DNA of 64,000 bases from Mytilus trossulus (taxonomy: Eukaryota > Mollusca > Bivalvia > Mytilida > Mytilidae). Below are positions 43,898 through 54,478 of the stretch, piece by piece (position 1 is the stretch's first letter; each line of letters begins with the position of its first letter). The stretch lies in contig NC_086379.1 of the NCBI RefSeq assembly GCF_036588685.1, forward strand, positions 21,251,862-21,315,861, read 5' to 3'. A model generated the notes under the pieces. That model saw only the letters and a program-made list of their open reading frames with translations. It had not been told where the DNA came from and ran no database searches. The translations under genes were made by a program, and so were the position numbers.

Positions 43898-46678
43898 ATG
43901 GAAAACAAAACATATTTCAGTAAATTAAGAAGTTTAACGAAAAAGAAAATACAGCTTGAACATCATGCTTCTAATCTTAAATCGTACATAGACAACAACA
44001 CGATACCAAAAGGTTTAAATATCAAATTAACGCCTCAGACACCGGGCGTCAAGTCCATCAGATTTATGAAACGTTGGGACGATATTTTATTCAATTGTTC
44101 ATTCCGACTTCTTCAACTCTTACTCTCCTTTTCCATCTACGGCTACAAACAAATTAATTCGGAGATAAATGAAACATATATTAAAACATCTCTGTCTGTT
44201 ACTCCAGAAGATATGGACGTAATTCAAAGACGACTATTCGACATTCAAAGAATAGAGAAACAAAATTTCAAAGCTAAACAAAATAAAAAATTCAAACGAG
44301 ACCGTTTAAACCAACAAAGTTCCGTTTTTGAAGAAGATCCAATTTTAAACTTGTTAAAAGAGAGTAAATCAAAACAACCGAGGAAAAGGCGTTTTAAAAA
44401 ACAAAAACACGCAGTTCAAGATAAGTTAGTTGTAAATCTGTCATCAATAGAACTAACTACCTCTGAGGAAAAACTATTGAGTAAAGGCCTTAATTTTTGT
44501 CCAGCTCCAGCAACCGTCAACAATTTACAACTTGAGACAGATGTAGAAGCATTTGCCAGGCGTCTCCGGTTGAAAGAACATTTCAATAGACAACAGAAGA
44601 AAAATTTAAAAGAAGCCGGAATGAATGAATCTGATTATGAGAGTGATGAAGGAGACATATGCATCCCAAAATTTAAAAAGAAAAGTACATGGAATCCCCC
44701 TAAAAGCAAAAACGACAATTTGGAATCATTCATTACATCAGTCAAAGCTGAGGTCAGATCTTCAATCAGTGGTAAACAAGTCAGAAATATTTCAAAGTCA
44801 GAAAGTCAAGCCATGATTAACTTAAAAGACCGTGACGAAATTGTTATCAAACAAGCTGACAAAGGAAGTGCCGTTGTAGTGATGAACAAGGCAGACTACA
44901 TCGAAGAAGGAAATCGTCAACTCTCAAACGCTAAATTTTATAAAGAACTAACATGTGATCCAACAAAAGAAATCAACAAAAAAATTAATGACGCCCTCTC
45001 AGAAATGAATAAAGATAAACAAATTGATGACGATACGTACGATTATCTACGCCCAGACGAAACGTGCACAGCCGGTCGATTCTACTTACTTCCAAAACTT
45101 CACAAAGAAGGGATTCCAGGGAGACCTATAGTATCAGCTAATGGCCATCCCACCGAAAAAATTTCTGAATTTGTTGATTACCATCTCAGACCACATGTTC
45201 AACAACTACCATCTCATATTCAAGATACGACTGACTATTTGAAGAAAATGAATTCCTTAAGTCCTTTACCCAACAACACAATTTTGGTTTCAATGGATGT
45301 GTGTTCTTTATACACAAATATTCCAAAAGATGAAGGAATAGCCGCGTGTGAAAAAGTATGGAATACTCGAAAGGATAAACATCCCCAAACTGACTGTCTA
45401 GTTCAATTGCTCAAGCTAGTTCTTGAAAATAACAACTTTATTTTCAACGACAAGCACTTTTTACAGATTGACGGAACTAGTATGGGAACAAAAATGGCAC
45501 CTTCTTTTGCCAACATTTTTATGGGGGATCTCGAAGAACGCATCCTTTTGAGTGTGCCATACAAACCTTTGTCATGGCTCCGTTTTATTGATGATATTGA
45601 CATGAAATGGAACGATACTGCAGAACATTTGCAAGATTTCTTAGATCATTGTAATCAGTTCCATCACTCAATTAAATTTACATCTGAATTTTCAAGCGAG
45701 AAAATTGCTTTTCTCGACACCACCACATTTGTAAAAAACGGGATCATGACAACTGACCTCCACACAAAGAAAACTGATAAACACCAGTTCCTTTCTCCAA
45801 AAAGTTGTCATCCGAAACACTGCTCCAGGAGTATACCTTACAGTCAAGCCATCAGACTAAAGCGAATTTGCTCCTCTGAATCCAAACTTAACTATCGTTT
45901 GGGACAACTAAAAACACAGCTGAAATCAAGAGGATATAAAACCAAAAACATCACAGACGCTTTTGATAAAGCTAAAGAAAAAGATCGAGCTAGCCTCATG
46001 GAATACAAAAATAAGGCGACCCGTGCAGATAGAATTCCGTTTGTTGTAACATTCCATCCCGATTTGACAAATATTTCATCTTCTATCCGAAAGCACTGGC
46101 GTCTAATCGAAAATGACTCGTCCTTAAAAGAAATTTTTCCATCACCTCCTCTTATTGCCTATCGCAGACCCAAAAATCTCAAAGACATACTTGTGACATC
46201 AAAAGTAAAGAAACAAGAAACTTCAAAATTTGGGTGTTACAAACAATGCGGTAGAAGGAACTGTAAGTGCTGTAAAGCCGCCAACACTGACCACTCTTTC
46301 AGCAGCACGGTAACAAAGCAGCGATACAACATCTATGTTACATCTAATTGCAAAACGGAAAATAGTATTTATATTCTTACTTGTGGAACTTGCAAGCTGC
46401 AGTATGTTGGTGAAACAGAAACCACATTTAATATCAGACTAAACAATCATCGGTCGTTTTATACAAAAGGAAGAAACTGTCCAATTACGAGACACCTCTT
46501 AAGAACAGGACATACTTTTGAAAATATCACCTTTCAAATAATTGAGGTAAACCAAAATTGGGACCCAGAAATGAGAAAAAAGAGAGAAAGGTTCTGGATG
46601 CATCAGCTACGTACTCTTGAACCTGATGGACTTAATGAGAGGGATGAAAAACAGTTCTACCCGAAAGCAAAGGAATAA
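43898..46678 (+). CDS. Penelope-like RT with GIY-YIG endonuclease, copy 2
   Basis: 926 residues, same length and motifs as copy 1 (PKLHK, SMDVCSLYTNI, GTSMGTKMAPSFAN, RFIDDI, Cys cluster, YVGE, RERFW), with K at residue 9. No disruption. Of the three full copies this looks the most likely to be functional, since it has the majority residue at every position I compared and a full C-terminus. Confidence 0.95.
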   Translation: MENKTYFSKLRSLTKKKIQLEHHASNLKSYIDNNTIPKGLNIKLTPQTPGVKSIRFMKRWDDILFNCSFRLLQLLLSFSIYGYKQINSEINETYIKTSLSVTPEDMDVIQRRLFDIQRIEKQNFKAKQNKKFKRDRLNQQSSVFEEDPILNLLKESKSKQPRKRRFKKQKHAVQDKLVVNLSSIELTTSEEKLLSKGLNFCPAPATVNNLQLETDVEAFARRLRLKEHFNRQQKKNLKEAGMNESDYESDEGDICIPKFKKKSTWNPPKSKNDNLESFITSVKAEVRSSISGKQVRNISKSESQAMINLKDRDEIVIKQADKGSAVVVMNKADYIEEGNRQLSNAKFYKELTCDPTKEINKKINDALSEMNKDKQIDDDTYDYLRPDETCTAGRFYLLPKLHKEGIPGRPIVSANGHPTEKISEFVDYHLRPHVQQLPSHIQDTTDYLKKMNSLSPLPNNTILVSMDVCSLYTNIPKDEGIAACEKVWNTRKDKHPQTDCLVQLLKLVLENNNFIFNDKHFLQIDGTSMGTKMAPSFANIFMGDLEERILLSVPYKPLSWLRFIDDIDMKWNDTAEHLQDFLDHCNQFHHSIKFTSEFSSEKIAFLDTTTFVKNGIMTTDLHTKKTDKHQFLSPKSCHPKHCSRSIPYSQAIRLKRICSSESKLNYRLGQLKTQLKSRGYKTKNITDAFDKAKEKDRASLMEYKNKATRADRIPFVVTFHPDLTNISSSIRKHWRLIENDSSLKEIFPSPPLIAYRRPKNLKDILVTSKVKKQETSKFGCYKQCGRRNCKCCKAANTDHSFSSTVTKQRYNIYVTSNCKTENSIYILTCGTCKLQYVGETETTFNIRLNNHRSFYTKGRNCPITRHLLRTGHTFENITFQIIEVNQNWDPEMRKKRERFWMHQLRTLEPDGLNERDEKQFYPKAKE

Positions 46679-46869
46679 CTCATCAATTTTACTTCTATTT
46701 AACTAAAACAACTATTTGTTTTAATTTTTGAAAAAATTGTTTATGTACAATAAACGGCAAAAAATTGTTTTATACAGATCATTAATCAATATGTTAAACT
46801 TTTGTGTAGCTCAAGCTACAAAGATATTTTTTGTCATGCATCCGATTTCACCTTGATAGATGCACACGC

Positions 46870-46914
46870 CCGATGAAGCTAATTTGTTTAGCGAAATATT
46901 GCGTGAATAATATA
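46870..46914 (+). ncRNA. Candidate hammerhead ribozyme, copy 2 tail
   Basis: Same sequence and fold as at 40,369-40,413, including the CCGATGA variant. Confidence 0.5.
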
Positions 46915-47147
46915 TAAAATATAACACCTTATTTTATAACACTCATTAGTGTGTTAAAGTTACATTCTTAGACACTTATATAATTCAATTTAGTAACTGC
47001 ATCAGTTTATTTACAAACTGATCCACACCTATATAGATTGAATGTTGATTGTTGCTATTTTTAGACACTATATACTATTTTCACAGGCAACACGCATTAC
47101 ACATCTTATTTTGTGTAATCTGTTCATATCTATTTCCTTGCAAGATC

Positions 47148-49904
47148 ATGGAAAACAAAACATATTTCAGTAAATTAAGAAGTTTAACGAAAAAGAAAAT
47201 ACAGCTTGAACATCATGCTTCTAATCTTAAATCGTACATAGACAACAACACGATACCAAAAGGTTTAAATATCAAATTAACGCCTCAGACACCGGGCGTC
47301 AAGTCCATCAGATTTATGAAACGTTGGGACGATATTTTATTCAATTGTTCATTCCGACTTCTTCAACTCTTACTCTCCTTTTCCATCTACGGCTACAAAC
47401 AAATTAATTCGGAGATAAATGAAACATATATTAAAACATCTCTGTCTGTTACTCCAGAAGATATGGACGTAATTCAAAGACGACTATTCGACATTCAAAG
47501 AATAGAGAAACAAAATTTCAAAGCTAAACAAAATAAAAAATTCAAACGAGACCGTTTAAACCAACAAAGTTCCGTTTTTGAAGAAGATCCAATTTTAAAC
47601 TTGTTAAAAGAGAGTAAATCAAAACAACCGAGGAAAAGGCGTTTTAAAAAACAAAAACACGCAGTTCAAGATAAGTTAGTTGTAAATCTGTCATCAATAG
47701 AACTAACTACCTCTGAGGAAAAACTATTGAGTAAAGGCCTTAATTTTTGTCCAGCTCCAGCAACCGTCAACAATTTACAACTTGAGACAGATGTAGAAGC
47801 ATTTGCCAGGCGTCTCCGGTTGAAAGAACATTTCAATAGACAACAGAAGAAAAATTTAAAAGAAGCCGGAATGAATGAATCTGATTATGAGAGTGATGAA
47901 GGAGACATATGCATCCCAAAATTTAAAAAGAAAAGTACATGGAATCCCCCTAAAAGCAAAAACGACAATTTGGAATCATTCATTACATCAGTCAAAGCTG
48001 AGGTCAGATCTTCAATCAGTGGTAAACAAGTCAGAAATATTTCAAAGTCAGAAAGTCAAGCCATGATTAACTTAAAAGACCGTGACGAAATTGTTATCAA
48101 ACAAGCTGACAAAGGAAGTGCCGTTGTAGTGATGAACAAGGCAGACTACATCGAAGAAGGAAATCGTCAACTCTCAAACGCTAAATTTTATAAAGAACTA
48201 ACATGTGATCCAACAAAAGAAATCAACAAAAAAATTAATGACGCCCTCTCAGAAATGAATAAAGATAAACAAATTGATGACGATACGTACGATTATCTAC
48301 GCCCAGACGAAACGTGCACAGCCGGTCGATTCTACTTACTTCCAAAACTTCACAAAGAAGGGATTCCAGGGAGACCTATAGTATCAGCTAATGGCCATCC
48401 CACCGAAAAAATTTCTGAATTTGTTGATTACCATCTCAGACCACATGTTCAACAACTACCATCTCATATTCAAGATACGACTGACTATTTGAAGAAAATG
48501 AATTCCTTAAGTCCTTTACCCAACAACACAATTTTGGTTTCAATGGATGTGTGTTCTTTATACACAAATATTCCAAAAGATGAAGGAATAGCCGCGTGTG
48601 AAAAAGTATGGAATACTCGAAAGGATAAACATCCCCAAACTGACTGTCTAGTTCAATTGCTCAAGCTAGTTCTTGAAAATAACAACTTTATTTTCAACGA
48701 CAAGCACTTTTTACAGATTGACGGAACTAGTATGGGAACAAAAATGGCACCTTCTTTTGCCAACATTTTTATGGGGGATCTCGAAGAACGCATCCTTTTG
48801 AGTGTGCCATACAAACCTTTGTCATGGCTCCGTTTTATTGATGATATTGACATGAAATGGAACGATACTGCAGAACATTTGCAAGATTTCTTAGATCATT
48901 GTAATCAGTTCCATCACTCAATTAAATTTACATCTGAATTTTCAAGCGAGAAAATTGCTTTTCTCGACACCACCACATTTGTAAAAAACGGGATCATGAC
49001 AACTGACCTCCACACAAAGAAAACTGATAAACACCAGTTCCTTTCTCCAAAAAGTTGTCATCCGAAACACTGCTCCAGGAGTATACCTTACAGTCAAGCC
49101 ATCAGACTAAAGCGAATTTGCTCCTCTGAATCCAAACTTAACTATCGTTTGGGACAACTAAAAACACAGCTGAAATCAAGAGGATATAAAACCAAAAACA
49201 TCACAGACGCTTTTGATAAAGCTAAAGAAAAAGATCGAGCTAGCCTCATGGAATACAAAAATAAGGCGACCCGTGCAGATAGAATTCCGTTTGTTGTAAC
49301 ATTCCATCCCGATTTGACAAATATTTCATCTTCTATCCGAAAGCACTGGCGTCTAATCGAAAATGACTCGTCCTTAAAAGAAATTTTTCCATCACCTCCT
49401 CTTATTGCCTATCGCAGACCCAAAAATCTCAAAGACATACTTGTGACATCAAAAGTAAAGAAACAAGAAACTTCAAAATTTGGGTGTTACAAACAATGCG
49501 GTAGAAGGAACTGTAAGTGCTGTAAAGCCGCCAACACTGACCACTCTTTCAGCAGCACGGTAACAAAGCAGCGATACAACATCTATGTTACATCTAATTG
49601 CAAAACGGAAAATAGTATTTATATTCTTACTTGTGGAACTTGCAAGCTGCAGTATGTTGGTGAAACAGAAACCACTTTTAATATCAGACTAAACAATCAT
49701 CGGTCGTTTTATACAAAAGGAAGAAACTGTCCAATTACGAGACACCTCTTAAGAACAGGACATACTTTTGAAAATATCACCTTTCAAATAATTGAGGTAA
49801 ACCAAAATTGGGACCCAGAAATGAGAAAAAAGAGAGAAAGGTTCTGGATGCATCAGCTACGTACTCTTGAACCTGATGGACTTAATGAGAGGGATGAAAA
49901 ATAG
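47148..49904 (+). CDS. Penelope-like RT with GIY-YIG endonuclease, copy 3 (short C-terminus)
   Basis: 918 residues. RT and GIY-YIG motifs are as in copy 1. A C-to-T change turns the CAG codon after ERDEK into TAG at 49,902-49,904, removing the last eight residues (QFYPKAKE). All nuclease residues I can identify lie before the stop, so the protein may still work. A silent A-to-T change lies in the codon for Thr in ETETTF. K at residue 9 as in copy 2. Confidence 0.9.
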   Translation: MENKTYFSKLRSLTKKKIQLEHHASNLKSYIDNNTIPKGLNIKLTPQTPGVKSIRFMKRWDDILFNCSFRLLQLLLSFSIYGYKQINSEINETYIKTSLSVTPEDMDVIQRRLFDIQRIEKQNFKAKQNKKFKRDRLNQQSSVFEEDPILNLLKESKSKQPRKRRFKKQKHAVQDKLVVNLSSIELTTSEEKLLSKGLNFCPAPATVNNLQLETDVEAFARRLRLKEHFNRQQKKNLKEAGMNESDYESDEGDICIPKFKKKSTWNPPKSKNDNLESFITSVKAEVRSSISGKQVRNISKSESQAMINLKDRDEIVIKQADKGSAVVVMNKADYIEEGNRQLSNAKFYKELTCDPTKEINKKINDALSEMNKDKQIDDDTYDYLRPDETCTAGRFYLLPKLHKEGIPGRPIVSANGHPTEKISEFVDYHLRPHVQQLPSHIQDTTDYLKKMNSLSPLPNNTILVSMDVCSLYTNIPKDEGIAACEKVWNTRKDKHPQTDCLVQLLKLVLENNNFIFNDKHFLQIDGTSMGTKMAPSFANIFMGDLEERILLSVPYKPLSWLRFIDDIDMKWNDTAEHLQDFLDHCNQFHHSIKFTSEFSSEKIAFLDTTTFVKNGIMTTDLHTKKTDKHQFLSPKSCHPKHCSRSIPYSQAIRLKRICSSESKLNYRLGQLKTQLKSRGYKTKNITDAFDKAKEKDRASLMEYKNKATRADRIPFVVTFHPDLTNISSSIRKHWRLIENDSSLKEIFPSPPLIAYRRPKNLKDILVTSKVKKQETSKFGCYKQCGRRNCKCCKAANTDHSFSSTVTKQRYNIYVTSNCKTENSIYILTCGTCKLQYVGETETTFNIRLNNHRSFYTKGRNCPITRHLLRTGHTFENITFQIIEVNQNWDPEMRKKRERFWMHQLRTLEPDGLNERDEK

Positions 49905-50119
49905 TTCTACCCGAAAGCAAAGGAATAACTCATCAATTTTACTTCTATTTAACTAAAACAACTATTTGTTTTAATTTTTGAAAAAATTGTTTATGTACAA
50001 TAAACGGCAAAAAATTGTTTTATACAGATCATTAATCAATATGTTAAACTTTTGTGTAGCTCAAGCTACAAAGATATTTTTTGTCATGCATCCGATTTCA
50101 CCTTGATAGATGCACACGC

Positions 50120-50164
50120 CCGATGAAGCTAATTTGTTTAGCGAAATATTGCGTGAATAATATA
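50120..50164 (+). ncRNA. Candidate hammerhead ribozyme, copy 3 tail
   Basis: Same sequence and fold as at 40,369-40,413. It is the last of four in the array. Confidence 0.5.
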
Positions 50165-50315
50165 TAAAATATAACACCTTATTTTATAACACTCATTAGT
50201 GTGTTAAAGTTACATTCTTAGACACTTATATAATTCAATTTAGTAACTGCATCAGTTTATTTACAAACTGATCCACACCTATATAGATTGAATGTTGATT
50301 GTTGCTATTTTTAGA

Positions 50316-50318
<3 letters not shown>

Positions 50319-50352
<34 letters not shown>
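50319..50352. repeat. (TA)n microsatellite at array 3' end
   Basis: About 17 TA units directly follow the element's terminal AGACACTATA. Since the element itself ends in TATA, the boundary cannot be placed exactly. It may be the insertion target or have grown after insertion. Other TA tracts lie at 18,755-18,772, 38,868-38,887, 57,846-57,874 and 58,547-58,569. Confidence 0.9.
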
Positions 50353-50353
<1 letters not shown>

Positions 50354-51469
50354 CGTATGGCTCTAATTAAGATAAAATAGCTCGAAAAATAACTGTGCCA
50401 TGACTTTGTTTTATGACAATATGATGCCTAATATGTGCTCCATATATTTTATTGCATTTATATGTCGTTTTTCTTAAGACGTGACTTATTAGAGCACGAG
50501 ATCAACATTTAATATAAGACACAATGTAGATCCGGGGTTTTATACTTTAAGGCAGCTTGATTTTTATCTTAAAGTAAGAAATTTTATATGGTACAAAACA
50601 AGGAACAAATCTTAACAAAACGCATCAGAAATAACACATATCTAATTATTTCCCGTTTAACTAGAAGTATATGATTAAAGTTATAATCTTAGTTTCAACT
50701 TGTCGAATATCAATAAAAAAAACACCATGAAGGAAGAAATAGTCTTAACAACCTAAAAATAAAAGAAAAAAAATGTCAAAGTTTTATGTAACGGTTTTCC
50801 ACACACACGTGTACAATTGAACAAAGGCTATAAAAAACAGCTGAAACACAAATTTCAAGACGAAAACATTGTATGCCATGGCTCCGTGTTGGAGGCCATA
50901 CATTGACCTATAATAGTTTACTTTTTTAAATTGTTATTTGGATGGAGAGTTATCTCATTGGCACACACACCACATCTTCCTAATATATCTATGTACGAAG
51001 CTGAATGCTAAAGAAGCAACGTCATTGTTATTGGTAAGTTTTTAATTTCAATCAAAAGAGAAATTGGTAAATAAAACTATACTGGATGCAAAAAGGGCAC
51101 CTTAAATTGAACCGAAAGAAGAACTATCATTTTAACGTGACACATCGCAGTATGGGTATGTTAATAATAACATTTTCTTTTCTTTCGAACATTTGCTTCA
51201 ATTTCGCCTGATTAATCCGATTAAAACTACAGCATTTTACGAAATTCAAGGCAAATGCATCTCGGACGCACGTTTATAATGTTTGATGCCCTTTTAACTG
51301 TTGATAATATGTGAATCGACTTTGAGAGTTCCTCTTGAAAGTCACATCAGAAAAGCGCTTCTGACGCATAAAAGTTACAAAAGAGCTGTTTTGTTTTCCC
51401 TTGTACATGTGGTTAATCTTTTATCGTTATTGCTGCATTGTTAAAAAAACTTACTGTGAACATAACGTT
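50353..51469. other. Intergenic; family A scrap
   Basis: 50,880-50,985 carries a diverged family A end (GGAGGCCATACATTGACCTA, GAGAGTTATCTCATTGGCAC, ACCACATCTTC). The rest shows no gene. Confidence 0.5.
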
Positions 51470-51730
51470 AAGGACTTTGTGATGCGACTGTCGTACAATT
51501 GAGAGGCCTAAGTAAAGCGCTATAAAACTAGGTTCAATCCACCATTTTCTACAAATGAACATGCCTGAACCAAGTCGGGAATATGACAGTTGTTGTCCAT
51601 TCGTTTTTGATGTGTTTTGTCAATTGATTTTGCTATGTGGTTATGGACTTTCCGATTGAATTTTCCTCGGAGTTCAGTATTTTTTGTGATTCTACTTTTC
51701 TGATATTTCTTCGGGTTCGGTATCTTTGTT
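51470..51730 (+). repeat. Dispersed repeat family B, copy 3
   Basis: TGATGCGACTGTCGTACAAT, TGAGAGGCC, GCGCTATAAAACTAGGTTCA, GTCGGGAATATGACAGTTGT, TTTTGATGTGTTTTGTCAAT and CTCGGAGTTCAGTATTTTTT match the other family B copies. It ends about 100 bp before the coding start of the Mab-21-like gene. Confidence 0.7.
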
Positions 51731-51836
51731 ATTTCAATTTGTTCATACTTTTTCAAACACAGTTGAATCACATTATGTGTTTACCATACATTTGTGTAAT
51801 TATTTAAAAAAAAAGTGTTTCTTTTCAGATACAAGA

Positions 51837-53845
51837 ATGACTACCGATTTATCACAACCGTTTTACCACTTTCTTTGCAAAAAAATCGGTACAGAGGATA
51901 TAGTAAAAGTGAGACGATTATGCTATGCAATGTGCGATTATCTTTCAGCAATAACAATAACAAATTCAAGTATTATGTATGCCGCATATCATACTTTTTT
52001 CACGTATATATGCAGTGGCAGCAAAGCAGACGGCTTGGATTTAAAGGGTAGTGACATAGATATAATGGGTGTCTTTCACTGTGTAAACGTATTTGATAAT
52101 CCTTTGGACAAACGTGGAACTTTTTCGTTTCATATAACAACGGATTATACAAAAAGTGGATTTGTACGACTAAAACCGAACTTTCTAGTCGCAATGTTAG
52201 CACCTTTTTTTTGTAAACAGAGAGATGGTCAAGTATATTTTTCAAGTGAGTTGGTGAAGACGACGGCCCTTCCTCTAATATGGAGTTATTTGGATGTTTT
52301 CATTCATGGTCCATGTATTACAACTGCTGACGAAGCCAACGATATTGCAATTTGTCTGAGATCGAAATCCTGGATAGTGCAAGCACAACCATGGGTGTTA
52401 AGAAATCGTCTATGGCCTTCCGATGATCTGGTTTCAAAGATTGTTGACTATGGTGTACTGTTTGTTCCTATAGGCAGTAAAGGTTCACTCAACGAAGATA
52501 TAGAATGGAGAGTATCATTTTCAGTGGCGGAGAAACATTTGGTATATTCTTTCACTCATGTACAATTGCTTTCTTATGCATTGTTGAAAATCCTACTAAA
52601 AGAAGTTATTGATTTAAGTGCACATTGTAAAGGATTGCTTTGTCATATTTTATCAAAACACTGGTATTTTGGATTCTTGAAGAAGAAATGACATCATTGA
52701 AACAACAGAATTGTATATCTTATTTTAATCGCCTTATATTCAGACTTCGGTACTACGTTAAAATCAGCTTTCTTCCGCATTATTTCATATCAGAATACAA
52801 TTTATTTGAAAACAGATTTTGCGCAATACAACAACAAACTCTAGTGGATTTGTTGACGGATATTCACCAGAAAGGAATTTACTGTTTTTTAAACTCCGAA
52901 ACTCTGTCAGATTTTTTTGGAACAAACCTCTCGACATGGACAGATTTTACCGGTTTTGATTACGAATTGATCAATATTGCTATTAGTATTTTAAACGATT
53001 TTTTACTTTTTGATGTGTCACCTAACACACTTGTCGTTTTTTTCAGTAGATACAAATTAGTATCCCACAGATACCTTTATAAATTATTTTGGTGCGCAGT
53101 ATGTCAGTATATAGGACATAAGAAAATTGCAAAACAGGATCGATCTAATAAAGACCAGTATAAAAGATACAAAACGTATGTACCGTATCTTGTAATGGGG
53201 TTGCAGAAAGATGCAATCACAGGTTGGCTCTGTTTGGCATCTTACTTTTTCTCTGTGCATAACTATAAAACTTGTTTGAATTTAATTGATTATAATTTAC
53301 ATAAATGTTGTTTTGGAGAACCCTCAGATGCCGAATCACACATTGGACACGTCAACAATTTGGAGATTGAGGCAATGAAGTATGGGGTTCTGAACGCACA
53401 CGACATTTGCAGTCGGCATTTTGTAGATTTGACAACTAAATTTCAATTGAGTTGTCAGGTCAGGCCAGAAAAACTTCAGGTTGAAACATTAATTAATTTA
53501 CGCGCTATAAGTTCACCCTTTGTATACACACATTTTCTGCGTTTTATGTGTTGTCATCATCTTAGTGATTTCAATGGTGTTCCATATGCATTACGTGATC
53601 TACAAAGACTGATTAGTAAGCACCCATTCGATGCCACCTTCTGCCTAGGATTAGCTTATGCTACTTTAAAGGAATATGCAACTGCATTGTCTTTATTACA
53701 ACCGTTATCGAGGGGTCTGAAATTATCTAACGATTCTGAGTTTGAAAATCTAATTATCGAGATAGATTTGTTAATTAACAAACTAAAAAGGGCGAGGTCT
53801 AAGTCATATGTTAGTTTTAAGCAAGATAATGTTCCATTTGAATGA
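51837..53845 (+). pseudogene. cGAS-like receptor (Mab-21 family nucleotidyltransferase), frameshifted
   Basis: The first frame, 51,837-52,691, starts at an ATG a few bases after a CTTTTCAG splice acceptor. It has the nucleotidyltransferase motif SGSKADGLDLKGSDIDIM: G61-S62 and D73-x-D75, the metal-binding pair. At about 52,643, after KGLLC, the expected continuation SYFIKTLVFWILEE lies in another frame and runs on to 53,845 (PHYFISEYNLFENRFC, then a helical, TPR-like C-terminus). One missing base explains the break; as read, the first frame ends after 26 unrelated codons. Together the two parts would be about 669 residues, normal for bivalve family members. cGLRs sense foreign nucleic acid and make cyclic dinucleotides that activate STING; bivalves have very many. 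Either this is a recent pseudogene or the indel is an assembly error. The third catalytic acid could not be placed. Confidence 0.8.
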
Positions 53846-54478
53846 TACATTAGTGTTTCTATATTTCTGCACTTATTTGTGACTAACCATACATTTAGAA
53901 CGTTTAAAATCATAATGACATAAACGAATAGTTCTCAACGTGAAGAAGTGAAAAACACAATCAGAAAATGTATTTAACATATTATTGTAGAAATAAAAAA
54001 AAACACGTATGTATACGTTCCAAATCGTTTGTCTGACACGTAAATTTTTTGACTGACATAATAGGAACATTCAAAAAGGACTTCGGACTTTATATAGATT
54101 ATATTGAAATATCAGCAGAATATAAAGTACGATGCAAACACAAAGTATAAGAAAAAACATCTGAAAAAAACAATATTTGTTATGTGTACAGAGTACACCA
54201 TCGTAATACATTCATTGTTCGCCATTCGTTTGAGCTTTTGATTGGTTATGGTTTAGAATTTCCCCCCGAATTCAGTATTTTAAGTCATTTTACTTTATAC
54301 AGATCAATTTTATTCCATGGTGTTTGCTTATGCTATGATCGTGATGATTTTATTTACAAATTAATCGTTTCTGTACTTAAAGACAATATTTTATGATAAA
54401 TATTATGCATTCGTTTGGTTTGTTTATACTATCCCTCATTTTTTTCATTTTGTCAAATTGCTGAATAGTATATAATAC
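53846..54478. other. 3' flank of the Mab-21-like gene, no gene seen
   Basis: AT-rich. No clear AATAAA close to the stop. 54,184-54,396 is open but without recognisable motif. Confidence 0.4.

Larger units (their letters stand above)
43825..47074 (+). mobile_element. Penelope-like element, full copy 2
   Basis: 3,250 bp, head-to-tail with copy 1 and almost identical to it. Just before this unit, the copy 1 tail has one extra T (CTATATTAGATTG) compared with the other tails. Short leader, intact ORF, same tail with poly(A) signal and hammerhead-like fold. Confidence 0.9.
47075..50324 (+). mobile_element. Penelope-like element, full copy 3 (array end)
   Basis: Last unit of the tandem array. It ends in AGACACTATA and merges into a (TA)n tract to 50,352, after which unrelated flank begins. 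The transition defines the 3' end of the element. Leader and tail match the other copies. Confidence 0.9.
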
